From: Pseudacidobacterium ailaaui
Lineage (GTDB): Bacteria > Acidobacteriota > Terriglobia > Terriglobales > Acidobacteriaceae
DNA length: 64,000 bases
Direction: 5' to 3'
Assembly (NCBI RefSeq): GCF_000688455.1
Contig: NZ_JIAL01000001.1
Location: forward strand, 434,001-498,000
The translations under genes and the position numbers were made by a program. A model generated the notes under the pieces. The model was not told where the DNA came from, did no database searches, and saw nothing but the letters and a program-made list of their open reading frames with translations. How positions within the stretch are numbered: position 1 is the stretch's first letter; each line of letters opens with the position of its first letter. This document shows positions 61,028-64,000 of this stretch, in pieces.

Positions 61028-63487
61028 CTACATCAGATTGACAGCATCCACGTCCACAATCAGGTTTCTGCGTGGAATTCCCTGCGTCTCTGCATAGGCC
61101 AGCATCGCCCGCAGGGCCCGTGCCAGGACCTGGCGGTTTTCTGACTTCATCATGAGATGAAAACGATAAATGCGCTTGATTCTGGGAATCGGCGCCGTCG
61201 CTGGACCAAGGACGCGCACTCCCGTCAATGGCGTCTGCTGCACCCAGCGGCCTATAGCAGCGGCCCACGCCGCTGCTTGCTCCAGGTGTGGACTTTGAAT
61301 CAGCACATTGGCCAGGCCATGAAATGGCGGGTAGTGCATCCACTTCCGGTATTTCATTTCCTTTGCAACAAAAGCATGAAAGTCGTGGCTCCTGGAGCAT
61401 GCAATCGCATAGTGGTCCGGGTAGTACGTCTGGACAATCACCTTGCCCGGAAGCTCCCCGCGGCCCGCGCGGCCTGAGACCTGCGTCATCAGCTGGAAGA
61501 CGCGCTCGGCTGCGCGAAAATCCGGCAAACTGAGCGCATGGTCACAGCCGACCACCCCGACCAGTGTCACGCCGTGAATATCATGGCCTTTGGCGATCAT
61601 CTGTGTGCCAACCAGAAGATTGATTTCTCCCGAGTGTAGGCGAAGCAGCAGTTGTTCAAGGTCATAGCGTCCGCGCACCGTGTCGCGGTCCATACGCCCG
61701 ATGCGTGCCCCCGGAAAAATCTCCTGCAGGCGCTCTTCGCCCTGCTGTGAACCGGCACCCAGAAAATACAGGTGTTCGCTTTCGCACTCGGGGCACACCC
61801 GGGGCACGGTCCTTTTGTAACCGCAATAGTGACATTCCAGGCGCTGCCCCGCGTGGGCGCGAGCATCTCCTGCAATGGATTTGTGATAGGTCAGGGAGAT
61901 CGCACAGTTTTCGCACTGCAGCTTGTGCCCGCAGGCCCGGCACATCACCACAAAGGAGTATCCCCGCCGGTTCAGCAGGATCATCGCCTGCTCGCCGCGC
62001 TCCAGTGTGGCCTTGGTCCCTTCAATCAGCGCGCGTGAAAACAGGTGCTCCTGGCCCGTTTCCTGAAATTCGCGCCTCATATCTACCAGCTCCACTACAG
62101 GCAGCGGCCGCTGGTTCACCCGCTCCCGCATTTCGATCTTGGCGTAGCGTCCGCGTTCGGCATTGTGCCACGACTCCAGAGACGGCGTGGCCGAACCCAG
62201 CACGATCGTCGCAGAAGACAACTTCGCCCGCATCACTGCCACATCACGCGCATGATAACGCGGCGTCTCCTCCTGCTTATAACTGGCGTCGTGTTCCTCG
62301 TCTACAATCACCAGGCCCAGGTCCGGCACCGGAGCAAAAACCGCCGATCGCGTCCCCACCACAACCCTGGCTTCGCCGCGCCGGATACGGTGCCACTGCT
62401 CAGCCCTTTCCTGCGGCGTTAATGCTGAGTGCAGCAACGCAACCTGCTGGCCAAACGCATGGTGCAATTGCGCGGCCATCGCTGGGGTCAGGCCAATTTC
62501 CGGGACCAGCAGGATGGCCGACTTGCCCGCTTCCAGCGAATAACGCAACGCCGCAAGATAGACGGCTGTTTTGCCCGACCCGGTCACCCCATGCAGCAGG
62601 TGCGGGCGGAACTCTCCGGAAGAAACTGCTGCGGTAATCGCGTTGAGGGCCTCCCTCTGCTGCGGATTCAGTTCATGAACAGACGGCCTTGCGCCCAATC
62701 CGGTCAGATGAAACTCGGCCGGACGCTCCTCAAGCCGGACCAGCCCACGCCGGACTAAAGTCGTCAGCGTGGACTGCGGCACGTCCAGTCTTCGCAGCTC
62801 AGCTACAGGAAGTTCTCCCCCTGCGCCAGCCAGCTCCGCCAGGACGGCCTGCTGGTTTTCATTCAGCCTCGGCAACCGCTCCTCGCTGGCCAGTACGGCA
62901 TATCGCACCGTCCTCCGTGCATCCCGTGCGGCCGCTTCCGTCTCGCGGAGGACCCATCTTTTGCGCACCATTCCCCGCAGCAGCTCCATACTGGCCCCGG
63001 TAGCGGAGCGTAACTGGGAAAGGCGCGCGGTCTCTCCATTTTCGAGGTAATTCAAAACCGCATATTCTGCCCTCTGGTCTTCTGCCGAAAGCTTTGATCT
63101 GCGCGATGACCCTTTCTCTGCCCCTTCATGGAGCACCTGCCGTCCAAGCTCCGTAATCCGAAACAGCGTGATGTGCCTCACCTCAGCCATTAACGGCAGC
63201 ATCCCGCGCAACACTTCCCCAAGCGGAGCAAGATAGTACTGCGCAATCCACCGGGCCAGGTCCAGAAGCGGGCCTGCAATCACAGGCTCCCGGTCCAGCA
63301 CAGACAGCAGCGGCTTTGCCTCTACCAGAGGAGGGTCCTCATGGACCCGTACCACCACGCCTGCCATCTTTTCATTACGGAAGGGAACAAGTACACGGCA
63401 GCCGGCCTGCGGGAGATCATCCTGCACCTGGTATGTGAAGACGCGGTCCAGCGGAACAGGCAGCGCTACATCGCAAAACATCGGCAT
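61028..63487 (-). CDS. priA: Primosomal replication helicase PriA
   Basis: Restarts collapsed replication forks. 819 residues: an N-terminal 3'-DNA-binding domain (FCDVALPVPLDRVFTYQV, VVVRVHEDP), winged helix, helicase motif I GVTGSGKTAVY, motif II DEEHDASYKQ, a zinc-binding loop (CRACGHKLQCENCAISLTYH; CHYCGYKRTVPRVCPECESE) and motifs V-VI (GTQMIAKGHDI; VSGRAGRGELPG). The start at 63487 (MPMFCDVALP) lines up with the family and follows GAAAGAATAAAACCC; an upstream ATG at 63544 is also open. It ends 12 bp from the O-methyltransferase. Confidence 0.94.
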   Translation of the reverse strand: MPMFCDVALPVPLDRVFTYQVQDDLPQAGCRVLVPFRNEKMAGVVVRVHEDPPLVEAKPLLSVLDREPVIAGPLLDLARWIAQYYLAPLGEVLRGMLPLMAEVRHITLFRITELGRQVLHEGAEKGSSRRSKLSAEDQRAEYAVLNYLENGETARLSQLRSATGASMELLRGMVRKRWVLRETEAAARDARRTVRYAVLASEERLPRLNENQQAVLAELAGAGGELPVAELRRLDVPQSTLTTLVRRGLVRLEERPAEFHLTGLGARPSVHELNPQQREALNAITAAVSSGEFRPHLLHGVTGSGKTAVYLAALRYSLEAGKSAILLVPEIGLTPAMAAQLHHAFGQQVALLHSALTPQERAEQWHRIRRGEARVVVGTRSAVFAPVPDLGLVIVDEEHDASYKQEETPRYHARDVAVMRAKLSSATIVLGSATPSLESWHNAERGRYAKIEMRERVNQRPLPVVELVDMRREFQETGQEHLFSRALIEGTKATLERGEQAMILLNRRGYSFVVMCRACGHKLQCENCAISLTYHKSIAGDARAHAGQRLECHYCGYKRTVPRVCPECESEHLYFLGAGSQQGEERLQEIFPGARIGRMDRDTVRGRYDLEQLLLRLHSGEINLLVGTQMIAKGHDIHGVTLVGVVGCDHALSLPDFRAAERVFQLMTQVSGRAGRGELPGKVIVQTYYPDHYAIACSRSHDFHAFVAKEMKYRKWMHYPPFHGLANVLIQSPHLEQAAAWAAAIGRWVQQTPLTGVRVLGPATAPIPRIKRIYRFHLMMKSENRQVLARALRAMLAYAETQGIPRRNLIVDVDAVNLM

Positions 63488-63570
63488 GGGTTTTATTCTT
63501 TCAAAAATGCTGCAAGGCTGAATCTCTGTTTCCGGCTCCATCATCGAATCAGTTGAAATCGGGAGGTTCC

Positions 63571-64000
63571 ATGTCTATTCAGAAAGTTGCATTCATTACT
63601 GGCGCAAACCGTGGCATTGGTCTTGAGACGGCGCGCCAACTCGGAAAGATCCAGGGCATTCACGTAATCATCGGCTCCCGTGACCTGGCCAAAGGGCAGG
63701 CGGCGGCCGAAGCCTTGCGCGCCGAAGGGGCTGATGTTGAAGCCGTGCGCTTTGATATTACCCGCCCGGAAGACTACCGGGAGATCTTTGAATTTTTAGA
63801 TAAGAAATTTGGCAAGCTGGACATTCTTATCAATAATGCTGGCATTGCAAAGGAAGACTTCTTTAAAAGCACCGTATCCACCGTGTCTCCTGCGGTCCTG
63901 CGTGAAACCTTTGAAACAAACTTCTTTGGCGCAGTTGAACTGACGCAGACGCTTCTTCCCCTGATAAAAAAAGCTCCGGAAGGACGGATTGTCAATCTTT
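63571..64000 (+). CDS. Short-chain dehydrogenase/reductase (3' end outside window)
   Basis: The frame runs from an ATG at 63571 with GGGAGG just upstream to the window edge (143 codons). It has the classical SDR Rossmann motif FITGANRGIGLETARQL (T-G-x-x-x-G-x-G), the NNAG motif in LDILINNAGIA, and FETNFFGAVELTQTLLPLI before the catalytic Ser-Tyr-Lys part, which lies outside. Dimer helices follow in full-length proteins of about 240 residues. The substrate is unknown. It is divergent from priA (83 bp). Confidence 0.9.
   Translation, partial: MSIQKVAFITGANRGIGLETARQLGKIQGIHVIIGSRDLAKGQAAAEALRAEGADVEAVRFDITRPEDYREIFEFLDKKFGKLDILINNAGIAKEDFFKSTVSTVSPAVLRETFETNFFGAVELTQTLLPLIKKAPEGRIVNL

Noticed and set aside
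1-64000. CRISPR array, prophage or insertion sequence
   Set aside because: No regularly spaced direct repeats, transposase, integrase or phage structural genes are visible; the CHAT gene is not accompanied by Cas genes.

Overview
The window reads as a 64 kb chromosomal stretch of a Gram-negative, flagellated acidobacterium, most likely Terriglobia/Acidobacteriaceae (inference). Two very large TonB-dependent 'Oar-like' outer-membrane receptors with an N-terminal carboxypeptidase-regulatory-like domain are typical of that group. Lipoproteins, a LolA-like protein and a Gram-negative style flagellar cluster fit as well. Base composition is GC-rich and even. I see no insertion sequence, phage, CRISPR array, rRNA or tRNA gene. 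Many single genes have a -10 box only 5-10 nt from the start codon and no Shine-Dalgarno, so leaderless transcripts may be common.

Layout. 1-6.8 kb: start of a TonB receptor (-), then htpX, two membrane proteins, DAHP synthase and a YVTN beta-propeller lipoprotein (+). 6.9-18.6 kb: one compact minus-strand flagellar operon, read from right to left as OmpR-type regulator, NtrC-like activator without a DNA-binding domain, flgB, flgC, fliE, fliF, fliG, fliH, fliI, fliJ, fliK, flgD, flgE. 18.9-22.4 kb: lexA, trxA, thrC-thrB. 22.6-23.7 kb: a HTH-TOBE molybdate-type regulator overlapping modA, with no modBC. 23.9-29.1 kb: accessory block of sigma factor, membrane anti-sigma factor, a beta-sandwich-like protein, a TPR-CHAT protease lipoprotein with two apparent frame breaks, and an unrecognised 58-codon gene. 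29.1-31.2 kb: two divergent secreted TPR proteins. 31.3-35.6 kb: CoA-binding protein and the second TonB receptor.

35.9-43.6 kb: translation and quality control (CCA-adding enzyme, tsaD, cysS, ftsH, tilS). 43.6-46.6 kb: acetyltransferase, a LuxR-type regulator with a degenerate receiver next to a PilZ protein, and an MFS transporter. 46.7-55.4 kb: M61 peptidase, pyrD coupled to a periplasmic alkaline-phosphatase-superfamily protein, pncB, serS, a small membrane protein and a LolA-like protein. 55.4-60.3 kb: a 1164-residue GH18 + NodB deacetylase + family 2 glycosyltransferase fusion beside a GT39-like membrane glycosyltransferase. 60.4-64 kb: O-methyltransferase, priA and the start of a short-chain dehydrogenase.

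The most interesting block is 23.9-29.1 kb. Sigma factor, anti-sigma factor and a caspase-like CHAT protease in one cluster suggest a proteolysis-controlled transcription switch, comparable in logic to the TPR-CHAT/sigma branch of type III-E CRISPR but with no CRISPR here. Other notable items are the HTH-less flagellar activator, the pseudo-receiver/PilZ pair, the three-domain polysaccharide enzyme and the leaderless promoter pattern.
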